Below are positions 1 to 8,549 of a stretch of 64,000 bases of DNA, piece after piece (within the stretch, counting starts at the first letter, position 1; every line of letters starts with the position of its first letter). Source of the stretch: Cupriavidus campinensis (GTDB lineage Bacteria > Pseudomonadota > Gammaproteobacteria > Burkholderiales > Burkholderiaceae); NCBI RefSeq assembly GCF_905397395.1, contig NZ_CAJPVH010000009.1:84357-148356 (forward strand), in the 5' to 3' direction. The notes under the pieces are model-generated. The model ran no database searches and was not told the origin of the DNA. It saw only the letters and a program-made list of their open reading frames with translations. The translations under genes and the position numbers were made by a program.

Positions 1-43
1 GGTGTGATAGGCTTCGCTTCAGTGCAATTTCCCCATTCTGGTG

Positions 44-766
44 ATGTCCGTGACACAAGCGCTGCCCAAAACCGCCCGACTCCGCACTCTTGGCATGTCC
101 GCCGAAATCGCGGCGCGGCTGCGCACGATGATTCAGGAGGGCGAGCTGCCGCCCGGGGTCCGTATCGACGAAAAGGCGTTCTGCGAAGCGTTCGACGTTT
201 CCAAGACGCCCCTGCGTGAAGCGCTGAAGGTGCTGGTGTCGGAAGGGCTGGTGCTGCATCGCCAGTACATCGGCTACCGCGTGGCGCCGCTGGACCTGGG
301 GGAATTGCGCGAGACCTTTGAAACGCTGCATGGGCTGGAAGCCCATGCCGGTGAACTGGTGGCCCGCCGCATGAGCGACGCGGCGCTCGCCAAGATCGAG
401 CGCAAGCACCAGGCCATGATCGACGCGCATGCAGCCAGCCGGCGCACGGACTACTTCCGCATCAACCAGGAAATCCACCAGCTGATTGTCGACAGCGCGG
501 ACAACGCCGTGCTGTCCGGCATCTACGCCACGCTGATGAGCAAGGTGCATCGCGCGCGGGGCGCGGCCAACACCGACATGCTGCGCTGGCAGGAATCGCA
601 CGAGGAACACGAGGCCATCATGGCCGCCCTGCGCGAAGCGGGCCGCCCGCGACTGCCGCAGATCCTGCGCGAGCATTCCGAGAACACTGCGAAGGAAGTC
701 TTGCGGGTACTCGAGCAAACCCTCGCGGAGCCTGCCGCGCGCGTGGCTGGCGCCAGGGGGCGCTAG
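44..766 (+). CDS. GntR-family regulator, FCD subfamily
   Basis: Transcriptional regulator of about 240 residues. An N-terminal winged helix (about residues 20-80) contains the GntR-like stretch KTPLREALKVLVSEGLV at 54-70. It is followed by an all-helical FCD ligand-binding domain (about 85-215) with the expected spaced histidines (INQEIHQL, HEEHEAIM) that often bind a metal and a carboxylic-acid ligand. A GTG at 41 directly precedes the ATG at 44; either could start the gene and no clear ribosome site separates them. The next gene begins 155 bases downstream, so it is probably monocistronic here. Its target is unknown because its own upstream neighbours are outside the window. Family call is firm; function is not. 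Confidence 0.9.
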   Translation: MSVTQALPKTARLRTLGMSAEIAARLRTMIQEGELPPGVRIDEKAFCEAFDVSKTPLREALKVLVSEGLVLHRQYIGYRVAPLDLGELRETFETLHGLEAHAGELVARRMSDAALAKIERKHQAMIDAHAASRRTDYFRINQEIHQLIVDSADNAVLSGIYATLMSKVHRARGAANTDMLRWQESHEEHEAIMAALREAGRPRLPQILREHSENTAKEVLRVLEQTLAEPAARVAGARGR

Positions 767-921
767 GGTACGCCAGGGGGCGCCAGGGCGGGGCCCGCTG
801 CGGCAGGAGGGGGCCCGCGCGTTCTCCTTGGCGATTCGGTCGCCCTTGGAGCAAAATCCGCTTCAAATCGGTTCGCGCGCTTTCGCGACCGATCACCGAA
901 AAGGCAGCAAACCGCGCAGCC

Positions 922-2061
922 ATGCAGCCCACACCCCACAAAAGTCTGCCCGACACCACTCGCGGCCCCGCCAGCCGGGTCGCCCGGAAGCACGGCGTGT
1001 GGCTCGGGGCGTGGCTCGGGGTGTTCGCACTACTCCCCGGCTGTACCTCCATTGGCCCCACGACCATCGTGGCGGACCGCTTCGACTACAGCGCGGCAAT
1101 CGCCGACTCCTGGAAGCAGCAAACCCTGTTGAACATCGTCAAGCTCCGCTACGTGGACCTGCCGATCTTCGTGGATGTGGCATCGGTGGTTAGCGGTTAC
1201 TCGTTGCAGGCGGGCGTATCGATGGGCGGTACTGTCTCGACGGCGAGTGCGGTACAGGGCAACTTCCTGGCTACGGGCGTGCAAGGCGTCTATACGGACC
1301 GGCCCACCATCACCTACACGCCTGCAACCGGCCAGAAATTCGTGCGAGGGCTGATGGAGCCCATCGATCCCAAGAACATCTTCCTGATGCTCCAGAGCGG
1401 CTACGCCGCCGACTTTGTGCTGGGCATGACGGTGGAGTCGCTCAACGGCGTGCGCAATCGCGCAACCGCTGCAGGCATGGTGCGCGAGGCGGACCCGGAG
1501 TTCCTGCGCGCCATCGAGTTGATGCGCGACGTGCAGGCCGCCGGCGCGTTCTCCATGCGGGTGGAGGAAGACAAGGTCAAGGGATCGATCGGCGTACTGC
1601 TGTTCCGGCGCGAAGACATGCCTGCGGACATCCTGGAAAAAGTGGTGGAGATCCGCCGCTTGCTGAAGCTGCCCGCCACGACGCAGAAGTTCACGCTCAG
1701 GTATTCACCGGCCCGTGGCGCGGAGGACGAACTGTCGGTGAACAGCCGCTCGATGCTGCAGATCATGCTTGCCTTCTCCAGCTACCTGGAGGTCCCCGAA
1801 GCCCACCTGAAAGAGCAAAGCGCCCTGCCTGGCCTCGCGCAGACTACCGAGCAGGCGCAGCGGGGCGCGGTACGGATTCACAGCGGTAAGGAAAAGCCAA
1901 TGGAAGCCTATGCCGCCGTGCACTACCGGGGTTACTGGTTCTGGATCAACCAGAGCGACCTGACCACCAAACGGGCGCTCTCGGCCATCATGCTGTTCTT
2001 TACGTTGACGGATACCGGCAGCAAGGAGCCGCTGCCGTTGATCACCATTCCCGCCCAATAG
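922..2061 (+). CDS. Predicted lipoprotein of unknown function
   Basis: 379 residues. The N-terminus is long and basic, followed by a hydrophobic run ending in a lipobox, ALLPGC, with Cys41 as the probable lipidated residue, so the mature protein should be anchored in the envelope. The mature part starts with a conserved-looking helix (SWKQQTLLNIVKLRYVDLP) and contains a long polar region with alternating strands; I do not recognise a catalytic motif. I believe uncharacterised lipoproteins of this type are widespread in betaproteobacteria, but I cannot name the family with certainty. It stands alone between a GntR regulator and a degraded dehydrogenase. No ribosome site is obvious before the ATG. 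Confidence 0.75.
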   Translation: MQPTPHKSLPDTTRGPASRVARKHGVWLGAWLGVFALLPGCTSIGPTTIVADRFDYSAAIADSWKQQTLLNIVKLRYVDLPIFVDVASVVSGYSLQAGVSMGGTVSTASAVQGNFLATGVQGVYTDRPTITYTPATGQKFVRGLMEPIDPKNIFLMLQSGYAADFVLGMTVESLNGVRNRATAAGMVREADPEFLRAIELMRDVQAAGAFSMRVEEDKVKGSIGVLLFRREDMPADILEKVVEIRRLLKLPATTQKFTLRYSPARGAEDELSVNSRSMLQIMLAFSSYLEVPEAHLKEQSALPGLAQTTEQAQRGAVRIHSGKEKPMEAYAAVHYRGYWFWINQSDLTTKRALSAIMLFFTLTDTGSKEPLPLITIPAQ

Positions 2062-2099
2062 GCCAATAGCCTAATAGCCCGATAGGCGGACGATTCCTG

Positions 2100-2390
2100 C
2101 CGAAGGCGTCGCCGTGCTGTCGCGGGCGGGTGTCTGCCTGTGCGCTCAGATCTGCGCCAGGCCGCCATCTTCGGATCGGGCCGGGGCTGACGACGTTGAC
2201 GCGGATCGCGCGGTCCTTCAGGTCCAGCGCCCAGGAGCGGGCGAAATTGCGCACGGCAGCCTTGCTGGCGCTGTAGACGCTGAAGTTGGCAGTGCCCTGG
2301 ATCGACACCCTGGAGCCGGTCAACACCACGGACGCGCCATCGACCAGCAGCGGCAAGGCCTTTTGCACGGTGTACAGCACGCCACGCAAC
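2100..2390 (-). pseudogene. Remnant of a short-chain dehydrogenase (SDR)
   Basis: On the minus strand about 70 codons (2380 down to 2174) read as the middle and C-terminal part of a classical SDR: a strand ending VVLTGSRVS, the catalytic YxxxK as YSASK, and the post-catalytic stretch IRVNVVSPGPI. The Rossmann N-terminus with its glycine motif is missing. After the PGPI position the frame is lost and the usual C-terminal helices cannot be followed. The upstream side runs into a short GC-rich tandem repeat. It is therefore a decayed, truncated gene. Nothing suggests it is expressed. Confidence 0.8.
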
Positions 2391-2391
2391 T

Positions 2392-2433
2392 GGCCGCAAC
2401 CGGCCGCAACCGGGCCGCAACCGGGCCGCAACC
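2392..2433. repeat. Short tandem repeat (GGGCCGCAACC, four copies)
   Basis: Four head-to-tail copies of a 10-11 base unit, two of GGCCGCAACC and two of GGGCCGCAACC. It lies at the broken 5' edge of the SDR remnant and just before the end of the minus-strand lipoprotein gene. It may mark the point where replication slippage or deletion removed the SDR N-terminus. Confidence 0.85.
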
Positions 2434-2473
2434 GGGCAGGATCGCGGGCCGATGTCGCGCCGGCCGGCGGCGG

Positions 2474-3799
2474 CTAACGCTTCCGGCAGGTACCTTGCAC
2501 AAGGAAGGTCCAGTTCACTGGATCGGTCGGCTGGCTGGTCACCTCGGCGTAGTAGGCCATGCTGTTCTCGTCGAGCGGCATGAACACCTGCGTGCGCAGG
2601 CCGGTGACGGTGCTGGGCGGGACCGCCGGCACGATCCAGTCGGCGTACATGGTGCCCGGGATGGCGGCCGGGGATGAGAAGCCCAGCAGGTTATTGGCCT
2701 GATTCAGCGTCAGTGAGGCAACCTGCCCGGTCCCGGCACTGGTGACCTGCCCCGTGTCTGAGATGGTCAGCGTCTCTTCCTGCATCGAGCCATCGAGCGC
2801 GGCCCGGATGCCGAGGCCCGTGACATCGGCATACGACACGCCCGGCTGCCGGCAGACCCACTGCCCTGCTGCCTGGCTCGCCGTCAGCGTCTGGGCGGGC
2901 CGGAAGACGCCCGTTCCGGTGATGCGGTTGCCGCCAGTATCGAGCTGAAGGTGGTCGAGGTACAGCGATGTCACACCGTTCACCCTCAGCGGGAACACCT
3001 GTCCCCAGAGCTTGCCGCCCAACGTCAGCGTGTAGGCGCCCGGGTAGCGCGTCTGGTCCGCCAGCGCCAGGGTGCCGGCATAGCCCATGCTGCAGGTGTC
3101 GCTGTACGGACCAGCCTGGCACATCCGCACCGTGCCATCGGCGCCCACGCGCATCTGCCCGCCCATGCCGTACTGCACCTGGAGATTCCCCGAACTCGTG
3201 TAGTAGGTGGATTGCCCGCGCAGGAACGTGTAGGTACCGGCCAGCTCGGCCGCCGTCACCGGCGTGCTGACACTGCTCGCCGTGACCTGCCCCGACAGCT
3301 TGCCATCGCCGAGTTGCTTCGGCAGGCCGGTGATCTCGCCCGTCAGCGTGGTGCCGGACACCGTGAACGACGCCGTCACCGCGCCCAGCAGCGCGGTCAC
3401 GAATGCCGGCGGTGATTCGGCGCTGTCGGCCTCGAGTGTGCTGACGGTGTAGATGTTGCCGTTCTTGACGTAGTGGCCGATCACCGCGCCGGACAGGCCG
3501 AACGCCGAATCGGAGAAGCGGATCCGCACCTGACCAGCGGCCGGGGCATCCAGCGTCACGGCAAGCGTGTCGCCAAAGCTGATCACGCCCAGGTACGTCA
3601 CGGCCTGGGGCGTCGCTGGCGTCTCCGGCGTGCCCGGCGTGGATGGCGTGTCCGGCGTCACCGCACCGCCGCTACCGCCCCCGCCGCCCCCGCTGCCCGT
3701 ACCGTTCCCCCCGTCATTTCCCCCATCCCCGCCGCACGCCCCCAGTGCGACGCTGACCGCCAGGGCCGCCCATGCCTTCACCAAGGTTTCCCGTTTCAT
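2474..3799 (-). CDS. Secreted lipoprotein with Gly/Pro-rich linker, unknown
   Basis: 441 residues from the ATG at 3799, chosen because it gives MKRETLVKAWAALAV followed by the lipobox ALGAC (Cys22). An in-frame extension upstream would bury this signal peptide. After the lipidated cysteine come about 25 Gly/Asp/Ser-rich residues and a TP-repeat stretch (TPDTPSTPGTPETP), typical spacers lifting a domain off the membrane. The remaining 380 residues are beta-rich with many Gly/Thr and several similar short segments; I do not recognise a fold. It is divergent from the response-regulator gene, which it may or may not serve. Function unknown; surface or periplasmic location is well supported. Confidence 0.8.
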   Translation of the reverse strand: MKRETLVKAWAALAVSVALGACGGDGGNDGGNGTGSGGGGGGSGGAVTPDTPSTPGTPETPATPQAVTYLGVISFGDTLAVTLDAPAAGQVRIRFSDSAFGLSGAVIGHYVKNGNIYTVSTLEADSAESPPAFVTALLGAVTASFTVSGTTLTGEITGLPKQLGDGKLSGQVTASSVSTPVTAAELAGTYTFLRGQSTYYTSSGNLQVQYGMGGQMRVGADGTVRMCQAGPYSDTCSMGYAGTLALADQTRYPGAYTLTLGGKLWGQVFPLRVNGVTSLYLDHLQLDTGGNRITGTGVFRPAQTLTASQAAGQWVCRQPGVSYADVTGLGIRAALDGSMQEETLTISDTGQVTSAGTGQVASLTLNQANNLLGFSSPAAIPGTMYADWIVPAVPPSTVTGLRTQVFMPLDENSMAYYAEVTSQPTDPVNWTFLVQGTCRKR

Positions 3800-4050
3800 C
3801 TGCGACCCCTTCCCCGTTCGATAGTCTGCTGGCTCGCCGAGCCTGTTGTTTTGGTGCATGCCCACGTGCGCCGTCTTTGCATCCGGTCCCACGCGTGCAA
3901 CAATCCGGCTGGATCATAGCCTTGGGTTTTCGGGCTGTATGTCCCCAGATCGTGCGACATGCCGTCATGCCCTACGATCGTGGGGGCGTAGCGGCAGCAC
4001 GGGCCGTTGCATATCGTGCCTCGACCCGCTCGTTTCGCATCCAACCTCCC

Positions 4051-4758
4051 GTGCCACCTGACCACGCCCCGCCGCTTGACTCGCCCATCCGCGTCGCCCT
4101 GATCGAGGACGATACCCGTTTCAGCACGGCATTCCTCGAGGCACTGTCCGGCGCCCCCGACATGCTCACCGCTGGCGCCGTCACGACGTTGCGCGACGGA
4201 CTGGCGCTGCTGCAATCCGCCCCCGCCGCCGACATCCTCGTCGTCGACCTGGGGCTGCCCGATGGGTCCGGCATCGATGCCATCCGCGCGGCACGCGTGG
4301 CGTGGCCGCGCTGCGATGTGATGGTGGCCACGGTCTTCGGCGACGAAAGCCACGTCATGCAGTCGATTGCCGCGGGCGCCACCGGCTACCTGCTCAAGGA
4401 CAGCACGGCGGCACATATCGTGCGCGAGTTGCGGTCGCTGCATCAGGGCGGCAGCCCGATCAGCCCGCTGATCGCCCGCCAGGTGCTGTCCCGCCTGCAG
4501 GCGCCGCCAGCCGGCGCGCTGGCGCAAGCCCCCCAGGCACCAGCAGGCCCGAAGCCTTCCGCGCTATCCCCGCGCGAAGTCGAAGTCCTGAACGACATCA
4601 CGCGTGGCTTCTCCCACGACGAGATCGCCCAACGGATTGGTGTATCGCGACATACGCTGCTGACCTATGTGCGACGCATCTACGTCAAGCTGGACGTCCA
4701 CTCGAAGGTCGAGGCCATCAACGTGGCCCGGCAACACGGGCTGCTGCGCGATGGCTGA
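4051..4758 (+). CDS. NarL/FixJ-type response regulator
   Basis: 235 residues from the GTG at 4051. An ATG at 3967 would add 28 residues with no counterpart in the family. The receiver domain (about 13-125) has the acidic pair ED-D at 19-21, the phosphoacceptor Asp66 in DILVVDLGLP, Thr94 and Lys116 in GYLLKDS. An Ala/Pro linker leads to a LuxR-type helix-turn-helix (about 170-230: LSPREVEVLNDITRG ... GVSRHTLLTYVRRIYVKL). The downstream histidine kinase starts inside its last codons (ATG 4751, stop 4756-4758), so the two are translationally coupled and almost certainly cognate partners. Confidence 0.93.
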   Translation: MPPDHAPPLDSPIRVALIEDDTRFSTAFLEALSGAPDMLTAGAVTTLRDGLALLQSAPAADILVVDLGLPDGSGIDAIRAARVAWPRCDVMVATVFGDESHVMQSIAAGATGYLLKDSTAAHIVRELRSLHQGGSPISPLIARQVLSRLQAPPAGALAQAPQAPAGPKPSALSPREVEVLNDITRGFSHDEIAQRIGVSRHTLLTYVRRIYVKLDVHSKVEAINVARQHGLLRDG

Positions 4759-6727
4759 CTGCGCTGGCGCGCCAGCATGGCAACCGTGGCGCCAACGGTG
4801 GCGCCGACGGTGGCTCCCCCTCGTCCTGGCCATGCTGCTTGCCGGTTCGCTGCACGGCGCTCTGGCGCAGGCCCTCCCCTGGCACATCACCTCGGCGCAG
4901 CTACGGATCACGCCCGGCGGCACGCTCGACCGGCTTCCGCCGCAGCTTGCGCTGCCCGCCACTGGCGAAGGATGGCAGGACACGCCATTGCCGATGGTGG
5001 TGCCGCGCCACGTGACTCCCGATGAGGTGGGGTCAGGCCACATCGAGACAGTCTGGGTGAAACTGGCGCTTCCGGCGGCCAGCGCCGCGGCCGCGACCAG
5101 TGAGCCCCTCTACCTCTATGCGCCGCGCTGGCAGACCGTGGGACGTCTCACCGTGTATGCAGACGGCGAGCAGCTCTGGCAGTCTCGCGGCGGGCCGGTG
5201 TGGAACGGCTACAACTACCCCTTGTGGATCGCGCTCGGGCACGCGCCGCGCGACATCGTCATCCGTATCGATGTGATGGGCCAGGTTGGCGCCGCGCTGT
5301 CGTCCGTGCGGATCGGCACGCGCGAGGACCTGTTCTGGCGCTTCGCTGTACGCAGTTTCCTCCAGACGCAGTTTCCCTACCTGTCCAGCGGCGGCCTGCT
5401 TGCGGTGGGCATCTTCTCCCTGCTGGTCTGGCTCCGGCGTCGGGACGAAACGCGTTACCTGCTGTGCTTCCTGGCTGCGGGTGCATATTTCCTGCACACG
5501 CTCCAGTATCTGGTCGGCCAGGACCCCTTGCCGATTCCGGAGGCCTGGTTCAGCTGGCTGGCGTTCAACAGCATCGCCTGGCTGATCCTGGCCTGCTACC
5601 TGTTCATCTTCCGCTATCTGGGCCTGCGCTACCGGCGCCTGGAGACAGCGCTGTACGGCTCGGTCGTGTTCCTGGCCACCAGCACGCTGCCGTTGTCGTG
5701 GCTCACGCATGTGGTGTTCCTCTACCCGCTGTCCCAGTTGCTGCTGGTGGGGTTGAATCTCGTGGTGTCGATTGCGGCGTTGCGGGCCGCCTGGCGGGCC
5801 GGATCGCGCGAGGCGATGACATTTTCGGCCTGGAATGCGATGAGCACGCCGATCGCCCTGCATGACCTGCTGCTGCAGAACTACCGCATCGATATCGAGA
5901 GCATCTATCTGCTGTCCTACCTGGGATGCGTGCAGCTGCTGCTGTTCATGATCCTGATGTATCGCCGCTATATCAGCGCGCTGGATGAGGTTGCGCAGGC
6001 CAACGCCAATCTGTCGCTGCGTCTGGCGCAGCGGGAAGCGGAACTGCTGGAAAGCCATCGGCAACTGCGCGACGTGGAGCGCCGCGAGACCCTGACGCGC
6101 GAGCGGCAGCGGCTGCTGCAGGACATGCATGACGGCCTCGGGTCATCCTTGATCAGCGCCTTGCGCATGGTCGAGAAGGACGCCTCCGGCACGGCGCGCG
6201 CCGACGATATCGCCCAGGTGCTGCGGGAATGCATCGACGATCTCAAGCTGACGATTGACTCGCTGGAGCCGGTATCGACGGATCTGTTGCTCCTGCTGGC
6301 CACCTTGCGTTACCGGCTGGGGTCGCGACTCGAAGCCGCCGGCATCTCGCTCGCGTGGGAGGTCGACGATATCCCGCCGCTGCAATGGCTCGGCGCCCAG
6401 AGCGCGCTCCACATCCTGCGTATCCTGCAGGAGGTCTTCACTAACGTGCTCAAACACAGCCGCGCGACCGCGATCCGCGTGCAGACCTGCCGCGATGACG
6501 ACACGGTGCTGGTGCGTGTACACGACAACGGCACGCCCTTCTCTCCTGCCGGGACGCCCCCGGCACATGGCGGCAGAGGGCTCGCCAACATGCAACGCCG
6601 CGCGTCGGCCCTCGATGCGGCGGTGTCCTGGCAACCGGACGCGAGCGGCACGTGGTTCACGTTGCGCCTGCCTGTCGCGCCCGTGACCGCATCGCTTGAT
6701 GCGCCAGGCAACGGACTTGTTCCGTGA
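4751..6727 (+). CDS. Sensor histidine kinase, 7TM-type, HisKA_3 family
   Basis: 658 residues. A signal peptide (RRWLPLVLAMLLAGSLHGALAQA) leads to a periplasmic sensory domain of roughly 180 residues. Then come about seven hydrophobic helices (residues about 205-415), the layout of 7TMR-DISM receptors. A coiled segment follows, then the HisKA_3 dimerisation/phosphorylation motif with His460 in QDMHDGLGSS, and an HATPase_c domain (Asn565 in EVFTNVLKHS, DNG, GGRGLANMQRRA). It should autophosphorylate and pass phosphate to the NarL-type regulator encoded immediately upstream and overlapping by 8 bases. The signal is unknown. The divergent lipoprotein gene at 2474-3799 is a possible partner, only by position. 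Confidence 0.92.
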   Translation: MADCAGAPAWQPWRQRWRRRWLPLVLAMLLAGSLHGALAQALPWHITSAQLRITPGGTLDRLPPQLALPATGEGWQDTPLPMVVPRHVTPDEVGSGHIETVWVKLALPAASAAAATSEPLYLYAPRWQTVGRLTVYADGEQLWQSRGGPVWNGYNYPLWIALGHAPRDIVIRIDVMGQVGAALSSVRIGTREDLFWRFAVRSFLQTQFPYLSSGGLLAVGIFSLLVWLRRRDETRYLLCFLAAGAYFLHTLQYLVGQDPLPIPEAWFSWLAFNSIAWLILACYLFIFRYLGLRYRRLETALYGSVVFLATSTLPLSWLTHVVFLYPLSQLLLVGLNLVVSIAALRAAWRAGSREAMTFSAWNAMSTPIALHDLLLQNYRIDIESIYLLSYLGCVQLLLFMILMYRRYISALDEVAQANANLSLRLAQREAELLESHRQLRDVERRETLTRERQRLLQDMHDGLGSSLISALRMVEKDASGTARADDIAQVLRECIDDLKLTIDSLEPVSTDLLLLLATLRYRLGSRLEAAGISLAWEVDDIPPLQWLGAQSALHILRILQEVFTNVLKHSRATAIRVQTCRDDDTVLVRVHDNGTPFSPAGTPPAHGGRGLANMQRRASALDAAVSWQPDASGTWFTLRLPVAPVTASLDAPGNGLVP

Positions 6728-6835
6728 TGTATCAATTCATGTTCATCGCCGTGCCTTTATCCCGCTAAAACGCCCCCCTAAAGTCTTTTCCCAGGCAACG
6801 ACCTGATAACAATGATTTCATTGAGGAGAAGACAA

Positions 6836-7228
6836 ATGTCACCCGTGACACGACCGCTGGCTGCATTTTCCACTGCCATGTTGTTGTGCGCGCTGAGCGG
6901 TACCAGCTCATTTGCTCAGACGCGTACACCACTGCAGACGATCGACTTCCCTCAGGGCTACCAGACGGTGAGTGTGATTGCGGAACTCGAGCCGGGTGCC
7001 TGCACGGGCCGGCATGCGCATCCAGGAGTCGAGAGCGCCTATGTGGAGGAAGGCGAGGCGGTTGTGAAGTTCGATGAGAAGCCGGACCTGTATCTCAAAG
7101 CCGGACGTCCGCTGCAATTCGCGCAAGGCGAAATGCATAACGTGTGCAATACCGGCAGCGTGCGGTTCAAGGCGATTGCCCACTACATCGTTGAGAAAGG
7201 CAAGCCACTGGTCTTGCGCGGGCAGTGA
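6836..7228 (+). CDS. Secreted cupin-domain protein
   Basis: 130 residues from the ATG at 6836, preceded by GAGGAGA at a proper distance; an upstream in-frame start at 6812 would sit before this ribosome site. A cleavable signal peptide ends near SSFAQ. The rest is a single small cupin barrel with motif 1 GRHAHPGVESAYVEEGE (metal-type histidines) and motif 2 QFAQGEMHNVCNTG. Small exported cupins of this kind are mostly uncharacterised, and substrate cannot be read from sequence. It lies 46 bases before a secreted metallo-beta-lactamase-fold gene in the same direction, so the two probably form an operon. Confidence 0.88.
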   Translation: MSPVTRPLAAFSTAMLLCALSGTSSFAQTRTPLQTIDFPQGYQTVSVIAELEPGACTGRHAHPGVESAYVEEGEAVVKFDEKPDLYLKAGRPLQFAQGEMHNVCNTGSVRFKAIAHYIVEKGKPLVLRGQ

Positions 7229-7274
7229 AATTGCGCCGTGATGTGCGGCGTGCATTCTGAAGAAAGGATTGATC

Positions 7275-8174
7275 ATGCTGAGACAAGCAAAACTGGCGGG
7301 GGCGTTTATCCTGGCTGCCTGTATCTTCGTACTGGAAGGGGTGCCAGCCGCCCACGCCACCACAAAGCTTCCTGACCCCGCCAAGGCGGGGGTCGCCGAG
7401 AAGCTGTTCAGGCTGGATTGCGGTCGCTCCCTTGCAAACGACGAGTCGGTGTGGACGCCGGGCGCGAACGCTGGGCGCAGTATCGAATTCTCATCCACCT
7501 GCTGGCTGGTAAAGCATGGAGACGAATGGCTGCTTTGGGATACCGGTGTTCCTGAAGAAGCATTCAACGACCCCAAGGGGTGGTCCACGCTCCCTAAATT
7601 GATCGTCTATCACCTCGACAAGACACTGACCGATCAATTCGCTGAAATCAACCTGAAGCCAGGCGACATCACGCGAGTCGCCATATCGCACACACATGGC
7701 GACCACATCGGTAACGTGCGGTTGTTCCCCAGCGCCAGGGTCATGATGCAGCGGGCGGAGTATCAGTGGATCTACTCGCCGAACGGGCCAAACGACAATG
7801 TCAATCAACTGATGGCACTGGCGCGCAAACTCCTGGGAACGCCGAAGAACCTTCAGCTCGTCGACGGTGATACCGATGTGTTTGGCGACGGGAGCGTCAT
7901 GCTCGTTTCCACGCCAGGGCATACCCCCGGCAGCCAGTCACTGCTGGTCCATCTCAAGAACGCCGGCTTCATCATCCTTTCCGGCGATGTCGTTCACCTG
8001 GAAGGGAATTTCGAGAAGAACATCGTTCCATCCCTGAATACGAATAGCCCTGAATCCATCGCTTCCATGGAAAAAATCAGGCAGTTGATGGCAAAGTACA
8101 AGGCGAAGCTCTTCATCAATCACGACAAGAAGCAATCCAACAAGTTGAAGCTGCTCCCGGCTTACTACGACTAA
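7275..8174 (+). CDS. Secreted metallo-beta-lactamase-fold hydrolase (lactonase-like)
   Basis: 299 residues from the ATG at 7275 (AAGGA seven bases upstream; a TTG at 7269 is less likely). It starts with a signal peptide ending near AAHA. The dinuclear zinc site is visible: SHTHGDH, then STPGHTPGS, SGDVVH and a C-terminal INHD. The overall spacing resembles N-acyl-homoserine-lactone lactonases and related exported hydrolases, but the family also contains many other esterases and lactonases, so quorum quenching is only one possibility. It follows the exported cupin gene. A strong 11-bp hairpin 22 bases after the stop probably ends transcription. Confidence 0.88.
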   Translation: MLRQAKLAGAFILAACIFVLEGVPAAHATTKLPDPAKAGVAEKLFRLDCGRSLANDESVWTPGANAGRSIEFSSTCWLVKHGDEWLLWDTGVPEEAFNDPKGWSTLPKLIVYHLDKTLTDQFAEINLKPGDITRVAISHTHGDHIGNVRLFPSARVMMQRAEYQWIYSPNGPNDNVNQLMALARKLLGTPKNLQLVDGDTDVFGDGSVMLVSTPGHTPGSQSLLVHLKNAGFIILSGDVVHLEGNFEKNIVPSLNTNSPESIASMEKIRQLMAKYKAKLFINHDKKQSNKLKLLPAYYD

Positions 8175-8195
8175 GGGCGTGGCGGATTGATTATT

Positions 8196-8226
8196 GCCCC
8201 GGCGAATCGCGTACGTTCGCCGGGGC
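8196..8226 (+). terminator. Strong hairpin after the hydrolase gene
   Basis: GCCCCGGCGAA pairs perfectly with TTCGCCGGGGC (11 bp) across a 9-base loop. There is no long T-run after it, so it may act as a terminator or as an mRNA 3'-end stabiliser. Confidence 0.7.
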
Positions 8227-8477
8227 GTGACCTGACAGGCATCGAATATCCCCTGAATCGCCGCACGTTGTGCGGTCGTCATCCGTGAGTCATGCGGGGT
8301 GGACGGCATAGCCGCCCTCTCCGTCGGCCACGCCCTCCCTCCCCCGCCGTTCAGAGCCATCCCCGCACGCCGCACACGCCCCACGCCCCATCTGGAGCGC
8401 GGCGCCACGTAGTCCGCAGCCAAGTGCTTATTGCGCCTCATTACGCCTCATCACGCCGTATTTCGGGTTAACCATGC
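8227..8477. other. Non-coding spacer
   Basis: I see no credible gene here. The only visible structure is an imperfect 10-base tandem repeat, CGCCTCATTA/CGCCTCATCA (about 8434-8455). A minus-strand reading frame crosses the region but has no family resemblance. Confidence 0.5.
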
Positions 8478-8520
8478 TTGCAGTCTGGCGCCTTGCACCT
8501 TAGATTAATTGTTAACAATT
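8478..8520 (+). promoter_or_regulatory. Promoter with palindromic GntR-type operator
   Basis: A plausible sigma-70 promoter, TTGCAG (8478-8483), 17 bases, TAGATT (8501-8506), is followed immediately by the perfect 14-base palindrome AATTGTTAACAATT (8507-8520). The position just after the -10 suits a repressor site. The same core TTGTTAACAA recurs before the FCD/GntR gene at 12416, so that regulator is the likely binder. Confidence 0.65.
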
Positions 8521-8549
8521 AACTGTCAACACTGAAGTGAGCAGACATC

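Noticed and set aside
7938..8441. Minus-strand frame in the gap after the lactonase-like gene
   Set aside because: It extends the antisense of the upstream gene and shows no family pattern in the non-coding part.
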